Of a stretch of DNA of 64,000 nucleotides, positions 12,409 to 27,534 are shown one piece after another. The first letter of the stretch is position 1; each line of letters begins with the position of its first letter. Origin of the DNA: Unio delphinus (taxonomy: Eukaryota; Mollusca; Bivalvia; Unionida; Unionidae). A program made the position numbers and the translations under genes. Location: the NCBI GenBank assembly GCA_029339505.1, contig JAQISU010000193.1, positions 253,001-317,000 of the forward strand. The letters run 5' to 3'. The notes beneath the pieces are model-generated. The model was not told the origin of the DNA. It did no database searches and was given only the letters and a program-made list of their open reading frames with translations.

Positions 12409-14053
12409 ATCATTCACTCGAGGTATTTGAAGTGATGTTCCTATATATCGTCCAAGTCCGCTTATTTGTGATTTGTTTTGCCTTTTTTAACACTGATTTA
12501 ACGAAACGTTATGCAGGTGTGAATACTCATAGGTGTGAGTACTCATAGTAACTTGATTAGTTTTGGTGCAAAAGACAAACGAACGGTTCTTATGTAGGCC
12601 ATTATGTTTGGCTTCGACAAATTTATTTAATTTAAGGCCGGATAGTACACATTTCCCAATGAAGTGCAACATGTATGTGTTGCTTGGAGGCAATTTGTTT
12701 ATAATTTAAATTAAGGATTGATTTTCATTGTCGAAATAGATTCGTTTATTGTTTTCGTTTTCTAGCCAGACCGCAACTGCCAGAACGATGTAATATAATT
12801 CCAGCGCAAGAGTGTAATACAATTATACGTCGATGTCCGATCCCAATGTCCAAAGACATGATGTGCAGTTAGGAACTCACTGTATCTTATTAGAGCCAGA
12901 GTTATATGTGTACAAGTCCAATGAGTAGGAAGTCTTCCAACGATCAAGCATGAACACTAACCTATCCTTAATACCTATTAAATAGACCGTCTTTTGTCTA
13001 GTTACCTAAGAATATCCGGCCTGGTAAAATTATTGGGCAACAAATTCAATAGTACCTATGATATACTGAAACTCTTTGAGCGTGAGTTTACTTTGAGCCT
13101 AATAGTATTGAACCAGTGGGTTATATTGTTCTAGAATGTCTGTGGGAAGGCGAACCTTCTTTTTTCACCGAAACCCATTTGTAACAGTGCTAGAACATGG
13201 CTGCTGATGGGGCCAGTGTTTTATATGTAGTCAGGAAAGCCGAAAGCAAACTGTCGGAAACCATATACTTTGTCTGGAATTAGGTACGATTTACATATAT
13301 AAAATACGTCCAAAATATGTGTTATTGATAAATTAGTGTTTGCTATGCATTGCATAGAGTGGCTACATGTCTCATACACCATTCAGCTCATGTATATAAG
13401 ACACATTATTAATGAGAACATTTTCGTTGTCCATTTTCTTTTCCTTATTAATGACCATCATTTGTAAATTTCTTCTAATAATAGTTATACGCCTCTACTG
13501 TTTGTCAATCGGAATTGGAAAATCGACACCGGTGCGACAAAAGGGAATGAATGAGTGAATCAAAAGGCAGACATCCAGGTGGACGAAGGTTAGTATAATT
13601 TCCGCGATCCCTCTTTTCTTCCGAGGCCACATCGTACCAATTCGTTTTCAATACGATGTACAGGTTCATGGCTTCAATATTGACGGAGTAACAAACTACA
13701 AACGGAATGGCCCAGTATATGTGTCGTGTATGATTTTACAAAGAAAAAGCGAAACAGACGTGGATTGCAAAATGGACACATCAACAAAATGAAACATTCA
13801 GGGCAATCGGCTTAGGAATAATTCCGTCGAAACGGAAATCCTCTTAGCATGAAAAAAACTCATGCACAAATAAAATATTCCATAAAAAAAGAAAAAGTGT
13901 TTGTAGAAAATAAATAGGCGTGTCAAATGGGTCCATAGCATGTACAATCCCTACGCAGGTTTATGGCGATCAAGCATTGCAGCCGGACGCTTGACAGAAC
14001 ATTTGTAACGAAACTTTACAAATATTTGCCATTTACAGTGTTATATAAATGTA

Positions 14054-14268
<215 letters not shown>

Positions 14269-15020
14269 TGTGATGTCAAGAGTACACATTTCCCTTAAAT
14301 TCAAAACTTGATTACTAGAAAAAAGCTGCACTTTCAAACTAGTACATTCCGACATTTTGTTAGGGTGTCAGCAAATCAACAAGCATGGCTATGTAAAAAA
14401 GCATTTATAGCTTGTACTGTTTTTCTTAGCACAAGAAATGATAGGGCTTTATAGCACATAACCAGCTTTTATTTACTCTAATTCACGCATGTTGTAATTT
14501 TAATATATAACACGTGTAATAAAAACCGACTGACGTCACGAATAATGCCGTATTTTCCACTGCTTATGAGCCTTATATAAAATATCAGTATCTGTAGAAA
14601 ACAATGGAATATTCGTGCACATTTCAAATGAATTTGTGAACGTCGTCAACTAATTATAATCTTGCGATAGAAAAAAAGAGATAAATTATTAAACTCATTA
14701 GGTAAATTCAATTCAAAGGTTACAATCTGCTGACACATACTCAATTTGCCACATAACCTGGGCAATTATTAGCGCCATAACATTATTGCACGGTGTCATA
14801 ATACTTAGCGATGTATCATATCTGCTTTATTTAGTAATATATGTTCAATGAAAATGTCAACTGGCTGTTCATTCAAAATAAATATTTTTTACAACTAATT
14901 TAGGAATAAAAAAAATACCACATACTTTCTGCAACGTATAAGGACTGATTTTATTCAGCAAGTATCAAAACATTTTCACCAATATAGGCATTAACATAGT
15001 ATTATTACCATATATGTTTT

Positions 15021-15088
15021 CATGTGAGATTCATACCATATTGACACTCATGTGAGATTTGTACCATATTGACACTCATGTGAGATTC
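15021..15088. repeat. 28 bp tandem repeat, about 2.4 copies
   Basis: The unit catgtgagattcataccata + ttgacact is repeated with one or two changes, and a partial third copy follows. Confidence 0.85.
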
Positions 15089-16050
15089 CATATATACAGT
15101 GTATTTGCTAATCAGCGGCATCATATCTCTTTGGTGGAAGGTGAAACTCTAAAAAACCAACATTATTACAATTAAAATAAACGTTGCTTTAACAGTCGGG
15201 GTTTAACTTCCTTCGACCCGTTACAATTCCGTCCCTTCTTGTCTAAGATAATGTGCCATTTCTCTTCTCTTGTTGAAAAAAAAAATCCTACATAGTTTCG
15301 AGGTTCCAGTCTGCGTGGATCGAGGAGGAAGCATAAACACGTTTCTATTGATTTAAGCAGTCATATTATTTGTCACAGAATTAAAAAAAATTCTTTTGCC
15401 TTGGAAATATTTGATTATTTGTGTTGTGCATGGATACAACGCTATCTAGGACGAACAGGTGTTTTTACAGACAAGCGAGGGAACCAACATATGTCGCCGC
15501 CGTAAACTACATGCGGCTACGGACATCATACTCACGATATGCACGGGTATTTTACCCTGAATATTACTCACTGTCCTATGAATATTACTCACTGTCACCG
15601 ACACACGAGAAGCTACCGGCAAGCTTTCACACATAACTCCATTGATTTAAGCAGTCATATTGTTCTCAATCTTTGTTTAGTCAAGATCACTTTATTGTAA
15701 AATATTGAAAATATATAGTTATACAGCGAACTCATATACTATTGAACAATGTTGAATATCAATTTTACTTTCACCCTTTTGAACCAAAGTATTAATCTTG
15801 TAACAGAGTGCAATACATGCTGTATATCACTTGAACGACAAGCACCTTGAAAATATGCTAAAAATAGGTGAACCGACGCATCTCTTCCTGTAATGCAATT
15901 CATTTAAACTACTTTCATTATTGTTTAACTCTGGCTCGTAGCTAGGAACCAACAAAAAACCCAACATAAAGAGCTATTCTTCTGCGTTCTGAATCCGTAT
16001 CAGTAACAACCGTGCACTCGAGTTCACAGATCCGACACTTTCAACGCTTG

Positions 16051-16171
<121 letters not shown>

Positions 16172-17218
16172 AATGGTTTGCTTGAATCGCAAACATTCTG
16201 TATTGTATGAAATATTGAACCCTTGAATACAATTACTTTATTTCATGATCCTAAATGTTGTCTATTCATCAAACGTATTTAGAGGTCGCGTTCGAACACT
16301 TTAAACCTTTATAACTTTAAATGGAAGTATTTGCAAAAGATAACACCTTTCACGTGAATCAATTATCCGTTATCATACCTAAGTTTAAGGTTTCCTGCTC
16401 GACGCCGAGTTACGTACTAAAACTATTTTGTGAATACTAAATAAGATACCCCACTAAATTATTAACCCCTAATAATCACTAGTACTAACGTATATTCTAC
16501 AAATGACAGCATATACGTAACAGTAAGCTAAACGCTAAACGCTCGGATGAACAACAAGTACTGATCAATCAATGCTATCTCTCTGCCTGACTGTGTTCGA
16601 ATCACGGACTCGGCGAATTTTAGCATGTGAGAAAGCTTCAAGTAGATCAACGAATCTGTCATTGTTACAGGTGTTATTCGATTTCTTACTCCACTAATTA
16701 TACTGTCCTCCATATATGATCTATATTGAGCTTAGAACTGACATTTAACCACTACAAAAACAAAACAAATAGTCATACCTATATTGTATTGCGCAGTTTT
16801 TTTATATGCACTACAGTCTCTCTATAACTTTTCCAGGTTATAAATGAACAGATTGCCTGAATGTATGTAAATGTTCTACGCATGTAAAAATGAAACACTT
16901 CTTAAATTTAAAACCTTTATGGATGTTTCTTGTCAGATGCAGATTCACCAACGAATATGATTATTATAATAATAATATTGTTCAGAAGTTCCCATAATAT
17001 GATGCAATATGTTAAAATAAATCCATGTGCGCGCACGAGTAAAAAGCATTATCTGATTTGTACATGACGTTGTCGCATGCCATTCAAGGCTTTAGTCATT
17101 ATATATTCGGCTGAGTTGCCTCTCCTTTTAAATGTCTGGTTCTGGGTGTCTGGTCTTGGCTTAAGAGCTCATAACTGTAATAACGAATCGTAGGAATCGA
17201 GGGGTTCTTGATTTTGAT

Positions 17219-17509
17219 TTGGATGAAGGCGATCGTTATCTCGTTTTAGGGGACAAGAGCCTCTGCACCAACTGGTCTTTAGAGAACGATGAGAGTTTCT
17301 TCAGAGATTGGGCAGACAAAGATGGGCGTGCCATGCTCAGTAGATTTATAGTCTTCCGACAGAGCGGTATGTTTGAGGATATTTTGTTGTCATCCATAGG
17401 ACTCCACAGCTTATATGTACCAAATATATTCGGTGTATGGATGTATCAGTACCGCTATTTGAGTGAAATCCCACAATTATTCAGTATCTGTATTCGACAT
17501 AAATTCTGA
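17219..17509 (+). CDS. Unrecognised 96-residue ORF
   Basis: Opens 'MDEGDRYLVLGDKSLCTNW' and ends '...QLFSICIRHKF'. It has an acidic, tryptophan-containing N-terminal part. The preceding bases (ttgattttgattt) contain no obvious splice acceptor. No family recognised; it could be a chance ORF or a fragment of a dead element. Confidence 0.2.
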   Translation: MDEGDRYLVLGDKSLCTNWSLENDESFFRDWADKDGRAMLSRFIVFRQSGMFEDILLSSIGLHSLYVPNIFGVWMYQYRYLSEIPQLFSICIRHKF

Positions 17510-18222
17510 ATGTATTCGGTATCGTTTCCTGTGTGAACATTATGTCGGTTCTACTTGTAGATCAAATATTATCTGTACTTGTTAAAATTCCATGGTTTAG
17601 TCACACGTGGTCAGTTACATATTCATAGCTGTGTAAATCCATAATGTGATCAGCAAAAGTGATAGATTAATCAGTTCTTCTTTTTCTGTTTCGTTTCAAA
17701 AAATGTTGATCAACCATGGCAATAAATACATACGCCAATCATGCATAATTTCAACTCATTAATACTTGTCGATTGCGCGGATTTATAAGTCATATTATGA
17801 TTAATTCAATTAATGAACACTGCCATTATCTTTTATTGGTTGTTTAACTCAGTACGTATCTTATGCATGGTAGGAATTTATATGCGTGAGTTTAGTGTCA
17901 GATTTAAAAATTTCTCAATCATGACAGAAATCAACGTCTTATTCTAGAAACAGGTTTCAGTGTCTTCGCCATAATCTGATTCCAACACAAAGAAAAAACT
18001 GTGAAAGGTCACAGCTAAAATATTTTAAACTATTCTGCAGTTAACTACTGCAAAGTTAATAGCTACTAAACGCTACGAACGTTATTCAACTAAGGGTTCA
18101 ATTATGTATGCTAATTTCACGGGGAAAGGCGCACTAAACAATTAATATAAATGACGATTCTCAACCCGATGTAAAAATATTGAAACAATATAAGTAAACT
18201 TTTGAACCAGCAATATATAAAT

Positions 18223-21506
<3,284 letters not shown>

Positions 21507-21557
21507 TTAGTGAAGTATAATTAAAACGGCCTGCCTTGACATATACGCCAATTCGAT
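21507..21557 (-). CDS. Candidate terminal exon of Ly6-like gene C
   Basis: A strong acceptor on the minus strand (catattttttttattgcag|ATCGAA) is followed in phase 0 by 16 codons and TAA at 21509-21507. The short peptide ends in a hydrophobic run (AVLIILH). Phase 0 is what the donor of exon 22467-22643 needs. The tail is shorter than a usual GPI signal, so this is a weak candidate. The alternative is that gene C ends at the in-frame TAA at 22446 without splicing here. Confidence 0.3.
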   Translation of the reverse strand: MELAYMSRQAVLIILH

Positions 21558-21805
21558 CTGCAATAAAAAAAATATGAGTTAAGGATACAACAAGGTGTAA
21601 GTAACGTATTGCTGATCTAAAATTTAATACTTGCTATTACGTTTGCATTACTGTGATAGACTGGTCTATAATGTTATTAAGAGAAGAAAACTATTGCAAA
21701 TGAATGAATGATGTAGAACCCTTCTGTCTCTGCTGATAGTAATGTTAAAACTATTATATCTGCTACGACATCCACTACGTCTACTATTGATAGAAACAAG
21801 GACAG

Positions 21806-21807
<2 letters not shown>

Positions 21808-21867
<60 letters not shown>

Positions 21868-21897
21868 TAATTAGTAGTAGTAGTAGTAGTAGTAGTA
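21808..21897. repeat. (AAT)n(AGT)n microsatellite
   Basis: About 65 bp of ATA/AAT repeats followed by AGT repeats. Confidence 0.97.
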
Positions 21898-22466
21898 CAA
21901 GACAAGACATGTAATAATGATGTAATGATATTTGAAGTTAAATCAATGTTGGATACAATTGTCGAAAGTTGGTTTTTGAGGTTATAATTATCTATTCTGA
22001 GTATATGCACATCGATCCCTCTATACATGTGTCTACCCATCTAATTAGTTTTACATCCCGCAACAAACAAGCATACTTGCAATCGTATACATATACTTTT
22101 TCAATGGTACATAATAAATCCAGACATAACAAGGTACATACGTGAATGAAAGATATCTTTACACTAGACGAAAGTAGATTCTGAAAGATATTTCAAACCT
22201 TGGGATGCTATTTGAGGTGTACTGTTCATCTGAACATGTTATTACTGTTTAATAATTTGCAAAACATCGTGTAAAGTATAGAAACTATATTTGTGCATAT
22301 ATGACAGCGGATATGAATCATTAACAAAACTGCGTTACAGAAAAGCTATAGTTTTAAGTACATTTTTACTTGTCAGTAGTCCCTGCTGTCTTCCTATTTC
22401 AATGATGTAAAAGGACAGAAAGTAATATTTTATTTTACAGTCACTTTATATGTACTTGCCTCTCAC

Positions 22467-22643
22467 TGTCAAACATGTATCATCATTGCAAAGACCGTCT
22501 CCACAGCAAATATCGCAAAGGTGGAGTTGCCTTTTTTTTGGATTCATCTGTATTTTACCATAATCCTGGAGATACTGAAGATTAACGCCAGTGGAGATGT
22601 TTAGCCCGGTTTCTATACTTACTATCGTAAGTAGTTGACATTG
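22467..22643 (-). CDS. Ly6-like gene C, C-terminal domain exon
   Basis: Minus-strand phase 0-0 exon of 59 codons: acceptor 'ctgtcaatttcag|CAATGT', donor 'TTGACA|GTGAGA'. It starts 'QCQLL', has a possible N-glycosylation site (NIS) and carries the hallmark 'LCDICCGDGLCN' (C-x2-CC-x4-CN), the classical end of the Ly6/uPAR/three-finger fold, followed by 'DDTC'. The phase matches exon 41514-41582, and the cysteine order matches the last exon of gene B. If the donor is not used, translation stops after eight more codons at 22446. The Polinton at 23780-39394 lies in the intron before this exon. Confidence 0.7.
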
Positions 22644-23779
22644 CTGAAATTGACAGTTCAAAGCTTATAGTGAAGTAACTTTAGGTGGGTCAATGTAATT
22701 TAAACATCAATACAAGACAGACTATTATAAAATCTAATGTCAAATGGACAAGCTTCAAGAAGCTTGTAAAACAATCATTAAATATATTTATAATATAGAG
22801 CCATTTCATTGTAGTCCTGAATTGGTTCTTGGATGAATACTTGCTTGATTATTATATCCGAAGTAGTTTGGTGTAAATGAGCACTCCACAAGGTCGCTTA
22901 AATTGCCTCATTTTTCAGGGACCTTGTTTGAAACTTAGAAACGTTTGCAAATATACAAGACAATTTGGTATCAAATTTGCACGTGGATGATATGCCCACA
23001 CGAATTTTATCACCATATTTCAATGAAAGTTAGGTTCTTTGATAGAGAATGTATGTATTGTTTCTAAACGTATTTTGTTTAAAATACATATCTGACGGAA
23101 AACATGTCGAAACATGTAAAATAAAATGTTATAAATTATAAATCTGCCATCATATAATGCGATCGTCTCTACATTCAATATGGTGTATTCTACACATCTT
23201 CCCATTTCTCGATAATACTTTTTTGACAACATGATTGTTTTCCAATATAAATGTTAAATAACAAGAACATAAATTTAATGTAAACGATTTGAATATAATT
23301 ACTGTTACGGAAAATGTTCCAAATTATGGCGAGGATGCGACACACAAGAATGGTGTTGCAGTTAATCAGCCATGCCATTTACGAAACTGTAATTATTGTC
23401 AAGTAATAAAACCATTACACAATAAGTAAATTGTATTACACTTCATATATTTGCAATTTTCTGTTCACTTCTTACTACAATTTGTTTCGATACATATATG
23501 TTGGGACAAATATTTTAAAAGCTTTATATTTGTAAACTGTACAATTACTGCACATGATGTGCCAATAATTCTCAACCCTAAATGGGCTTTTACAGGCTTA
23601 GATACATTAGTTTAGTTCATCGGTATTTCAATTTTGGCATAATCAATTATGTTTCGAGTATCTCAGATGGTTAAGGCTAGTAAAAGTTCTTTCTGACTAC
23701 GACAGAGCAGATATCATTTCTTCAAGGTAACGTCCCAGACGCTAATACAATAAATAATGCTCAATTCTATAAATATATC
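22644..23779. other. Intron or intergenic DNA left of the Polinton; no gene seen
   Basis: AT-rich, without ORFs or repeats that I can support. Confidence 0.5.
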
Positions 23780-24010
23780 AGCAAAGGGGGTGAACAGACC
23801 AACTTTTTAGGCGTTAGATAGACTTCCTTCTCGTTAATATTTTATAGAAAGGTCTATTTGACAAATTGAGGCTTCCGAGTAAATATATAATAACGGGGTC
23901 GATTCGTCAAACTAAGACTTCCTTGTAAGGTCCATTTGGCAAAAAAAAGACGCCATGATTGTTGGAATTCACCCCCTCTGCTGCTATGGTTAACAATTGT
24001 TGTTTACGAT
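23780..24010 (+). repeat. Polinton left terminal inverted repeat
   Basis: Matches the reverse complement of 39163-39394 with about a dozen differences by eye. Its outer edge (agcaaagggggtgaa) and a point near its inner edge (ttcaccccctctgctgct, 23968-23985) are themselves inverted copies. Confidence 0.95.
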
Positions 24011-24033
24011 GAAAATCACTACGATGAAATTAC

Positions 24034-24414
24034 TTAGGACTTTACAAACAAAGTAATTTGTAAGACTTCGCCTTGTAAATCAGTTAGATTCTTAGAATGG
24101 TCAGTGAGTTTAAAATTAATTCTCGTTAGTGAATCATTATGACATCGCATATAGATTGGATTAGTTGGATCCTCGATTATTAAAAATCCTGGAGGAGCTA
24201 TTGGTGCTAATGAATATAAAATATATCCCTGCTGAGCTTGATTTGATAGCTCGAGATTTATTTGATAGCTTCCTTCAATAACATCACATACTAAATTCAA
24301 TGCTATCACTGAGGTTATATTCACGTTGAACGGAGCGATATGCCTGCCGCCTCCGTCTGGGTCATTATTATGTTTGAGGATTGTTGTTTGTGGTTGTGGT
24401 GCTGTTTTTCTCAT
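24034..24414 (-). CDS. Polinton beta-rich virion protein (minor capsid candidate)
   Basis: 126 residues, intact, the last gene before the left TIR. The N-terminus is polar ('MRKTAPQPQTT'); the rest is predicted mostly beta. It ends 'INFKLTDHSKNLTDLQGEVL' followed by 'QITLFVKS'. A closing 'xxLTDxxxxxxDLxGExxxxTLxxK' strand pair is, as I recall, a recurring feature of small capsid or fibre-head proteins in animal Polintons. Its ATG overlaps the stop of the upstream gene by 4 bp (ATGA), so the two are arranged like one transcription unit. Function in the particle is inferred; it could be a penton-associated or fibre-head protein. Confidence 0.6.
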   Translation of the reverse strand: MRKTAPQPQTTILKHNNDPDGGGRHIAPFNVNITSVIALNLVCDVIEGSYQINLELSNQAQQGYILYSLAPIAPPGFLIIEDPTNPIYMRCHNDSLTRINFKLTDHSKNLTDLQGEVLQITLFVKS

Positions 24415-25014
24415 GCGTCATGGATTTTTTGGAAACCTTCATCGATGATTTCACTGAGAAGTTTTTTTAGTTCTGGTGCGTTATATTCGTGTAGTTTGAA
24501 TGTTGGAATATCTTCTATATTTATACCATAAAATGTCGCAAACTCTGTTCTCGTTTTAGGATTATCGTCACCTAATATCTCTTGAATAAATTTCAAATAA
24601 AATATTTCCATGTCATCGATGATTTTGTTACATGTTTCTACGACGCTGATAAATTCATCTCGGGTGAGAGTACCGGATTGAAGAGATATTAACAGCAGCG
24701 AAAAATCAATATTGAACGCTATGAAATTATCAACGATTTTATCCCGTCGGGTTTTGATTCTACCAACGTGATTTTCTTTTATTTCAGGGAAAAAATCCCA
24801 CTTATCTGTATTCTCTATAGCTTTTTACTGTATTATCAGATTTTATCCTGTCGGTGGTATAATCAGATTTTTTCGGTTCAGGTGGTATGTTAACTTGTCG
24901 AGGTGGGATTTCAGGCCATCCTAGTATTGTTCGTATTGAACTCTGATAAATATCTACGACATAACTAGGTGAGTTAATCTCGATGGCAGATGATAACGTC
25001 GGCTCGTGGACCAT
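24411..25014 (-). pseudogene. Polinton structural protein, frameshifted
   Basis: The first part (25014-24802) contains 'SYVVDIYQSSIRTILGWPEI' and 'DYTTDRIKSDN'. The rest is open in another frame from about 24835 to 24411 and contains 'DKWDFFPEIKENHVGRIK', 'LQSGTLTRDEF', 'FYLKFIQEILGDDNPKTR' and 'FYGINIEDIP'. One frameshift near 24830 separates the halves. The protein would be soluble and mainly helical at its C-terminus. Similar ORFs sit at this place in other animal Polintons by my recollection, and I take it as a virion or assembly protein of unknown role. It overlaps the next gene by the ATGA motif. Confidence 0.5.
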
Positions 25015-25092
25015 TATAGCGATTTTTGATTCTGCTACAGTAATAGCGCTATTTCTTTCACGGGAATCGGAATCGGGAACTTCACACTGAAT

Positions 25093-25856
25093 TCAGGATT
25101 GGTTGACGTTATTGAGATCATGCTGGTCTTCATCGGTGTGGTATTTTCCGTTATTTGTTGAATCGGTTCGGTATTCTTTACTATTCGTTGAAGTAGTTCC
25201 TGCGGTGTTGTCATTATTATACTTATGTTGTATTTCTAATTTTGACATCGCGGAATCAAAAATACTTACCATCACTGAGAACTCACTATCTGATATCATT
25301 GAGGTTATTGAGATCATGCTGGTTTTCCGGTTTGTGTTCTCCACTATTTGTTGAAGTAATTCCTGCGGTCTTGTCATTGTTATTATATTTATGTTGTCGC
25401 TCTAATTTTGATATCGCGGAATCATAAATACTTACCATGACTGAGAATTCACTATCTGATATTAATGTATCATCGAGCGACGACGATATCAACGAGGATA
25501 ATTGCGAATACTCGGTTGATTCAACATTAAATTTAATTAAATAATCCTGCATTTTACGCTGACTGCATGATGATTTTTTTTTGTTATAATCGAAATTATT
25601 CCCGCAATTGTTGTCGCCGCGGATATACAAATTGGAACAGCTATCGTAGCAGTTATTGTCACCGAAGATAGTATTATACCAGCTCCGGCGATTACACCAC
25701 TCACCGAGTACACGGTAACATCAATTGCGGTGATTCTTCGTCGGTAATTTTTTAGTTTTTTTTATACTCCTCGGCGAGGGTTTTGAGTCTAGTTTGAAAT
25801 TCTTTGACCTGATCATAGCGATATTTAGATACCGAAGGTACCGTTGATGACGACAT
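25093..25856 (-). pseudogene. Polinton membrane protein, frameshifted, with duplicated C-terminus
   Basis: The ATG at 25856 opens 'MSSSTVPSVSKYRYDQVK', a helical basic segment. The frame then stops, and the next part is read in another frame: two hydrophobic stretches ('YSVSGVIAGAGIILSSVTI' and 'TIAVPICISAATTIAGIIS') followed by 'ITKK'. The C-terminal tail ('ISDSEFSVMVSIYDSAISKL') is in a third frame and is tandemly duplicated at DNA level, with a second version 'ISDSEFSVMVSIFDSAMSKL'. A coiled N-terminus, two glycine/alanine-rich membrane spans and an 'SDxEFS' tail match a small integral membrane protein common in animal Polintons, probably of an internal lipid layer or entry step. That role is inference. 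Confidence 0.6.
25103..25470. repeat. Tandem duplication, unit about 166-196 bp, in membrane-protein tail
   Basis: 'cggaatca.aaatacttaccat.actgaga' occurs at 25251 and 25417, and 'ttga(c/g)gttattgagatcatgctggt' at 25103 and 25299. The spacing differs because of internal indels. The copies have drifted apart, so the duplication is not recent. Confidence 0.85.
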
Positions 25857-25926
25857 TTTATTTCTAAATCAGTTTACGATTTCAATTGAAACCGCTAGTG
25901 AAATTGCTTTGCAATTTTCAGTTTAG

Positions 25927-26922
25927 TTATTTACTCAAATCTGCTACGAATTCCACATACCATGATACCGAAATTCTAACCAAATTTTTATCAGTGGATG
26001 CTTTCGTGAAGTGTTCGGTTGTATCCTTTTCGATGATTGTTGATATCATATTGTTAAACCCAGATGAACTCGACGATGATATATTAAATTGAGTTGGTGT
26101 CACTAGTGTTAATCGATAAATACCTTTGACTGTTGCAGTGATATCTAATTTGTTATTTGTGGGTGTCCACGCAAATGATCCGTGTTGGATCGTGTATACT
26201 ACGTTGTTGGTTTTCGTATGAGGGATTTTTGTTTTTTTAACGATTGTTATCTAATTGGTTGCATCTTCCCTGATTGACTTGATTGTGTTTTTCATCTCAT
26301 CGATGGATCTTTTAATATCAGGAAGTTTTATATCAATTTTATCCAGCGTGGTTGCAAAAAATGTATCAATGATATTTTTACGAAATGATGTAAATTTTTC
26401 AACGTGATCTGCATATTTGCTTTGAAGTGTTGCTAGTTCCAACATGGAATCTTTCATCGTTGTGAGCTTCGCTGTAGTCACCGGTGGATTTCCAAGGACA
26501 TCTAGTAACGGCTTGTCAATATTGTTAATTCTATCCATGATAGTTGAAACAAGTACACCTGGTTTGAGTTTACCCTGATCGGAAAACAACGCGATAGTAC
26601 CTTCGGTTGCGTCTCGTTGTTTAACTAAAATATCATCCATGGAAACATTACTAGATTTCAATTTACCCTGATCGGAAAATAACGCGATAGTGCCTTCGGT
26701 TGCGTCTCGTTGTTTAATTAAAATATCATCCAGAGAAACATTACTAGATTTCAATTTACCCTGACGATCTTGAAATACAACCATTTCCCCGGGGTCAACA
26801 CTTGCTAAGTTCAACATCTCAGCGATTTCATCTTCGATTATTTTTTTATATCACCAGTCGCAGATGTTTCTGTGGTTGGTTTCTTCAGCGCTGATAGAGG
26901 TCTTCCCCAAATATCAATCTTG
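25927..26922 (-). pseudogene. Polinton fibre-like protein, one frameshift and one nonsense codon
   Basis: The N-terminal segment ('FFINKIDIWGRPLSALKKP') is separated by a frameshift in an A7 run (26841-26847) from the main ORF at 26817. The main ORF has two to three copies of a 34-residue unit ('DQGKLKSSNVSMDDILVKQR', 'DATEGTIALFS'), then a helical heptad-like part ('MLELATLQSKYADHVEKF', 'IDEMKNTIKSIREDATN'). A TAG at 26253-26251 follows, and the same frame runs on to 25927 with a beta-rich tail ('HGSFAWTPTNNKLDITATVK'). Short N-terminal peptide, repetitive shaft, coiled coil and globular head is the plan of adenovirus-type or phage fibres. Attachment function is inferred from architecture only. 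Confidence 0.55.
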
Positions 26923-27456
26923 TTAATGAAAAACTCTTTCTCTCTCTAAAACGCGATTGCTGGTGTATTCATTCACGACAACATGTGGTGGTTTTCCAGA
27001 TGTTGAAATAGCAGCAAGAACATTCAATACTTCGCTACTGCATATTGGTGGATCATTCATTTGTTGTGTTGGTAGCGGGGAATACCAACGAGGAGTTTTT
27101 AAGCGGTTTATGTAGCTCTTAAATTCCTTCCGTGGTGCTAATCCATATGAATCAAAATAAACGATTGCACGTGGATCAATCGCGTATGCAACTCAGTGGG
27201 TTCCGGGTCCGGTGCTGTTATCGAGATTAATGATGCCGGTTTCAACGCTGTTTGGTTGTGTCGGTAACTGATCTTTCATAAAGACACCTCTGAAGATTTT
27301 AATCGCAAGCTTTTTAGCAGCATGGAGTAAATCAAAATTGGACATAGGAACCATAGGTTCCTCAGTCAAAGACTCTACAGCCATCGGTTTGGAAATCGAA
27401 GATTTCTGGGTTAATAAACCGTTCCTGGTAGTCTTAGACCTTTTCCGTTGTACCAT
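26923..27456 (-). pseudogene. Polinton adenovirus-type cysteine protease, inactivated
   Basis: The expected order is present: 'NFDLLHAAKKLAIKIFRGVF', 'GIINLDNSTGPGTH' carrying the catalytic His, then TGA (27195-27193) exactly where the family has Trp after His, then 'VAYAIDPRAIVYFDSYGL' with the acidic residue, and 'NDPPICSSEVLNVL'. In adenain-like enzymes the last motif is CGxxC, with the second Cys as nucleophile; here that position is Val. The TGA and the lost nucleophile both indicate loss of activity. The gene is separated from the upstream core-protein gene only by a frameshift in a 45 bp repeat, so the two were probably one polyprotein. It would mature virion proteins in the capsid. 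Confidence 0.85.
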
Positions 27457-27534
27457 GAATACGGGGTTCCTGGTAGTCTTAGAACCCTTTTTGCTGTACC
27501 ATGAATACGGGGTTCATGGTAGTCTTAGATCCTT
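27422..27534. repeat. 45/46 bp tandem repeat joining core protein and protease frames
   Basis: Units begin at 27422, 27467 and 27513 (ttc(c/a)tggtagtcttaga...). The first spacing is 45 bp (15 codons) and the second 46 bp. The one-base excess shifts the frame, ending the upstream ORF at 27479 and leaving the protease ORF to start at 27456. On the minus strand each unit encodes 'SKTTxNPVFMVQxK'. Confidence 0.85.
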
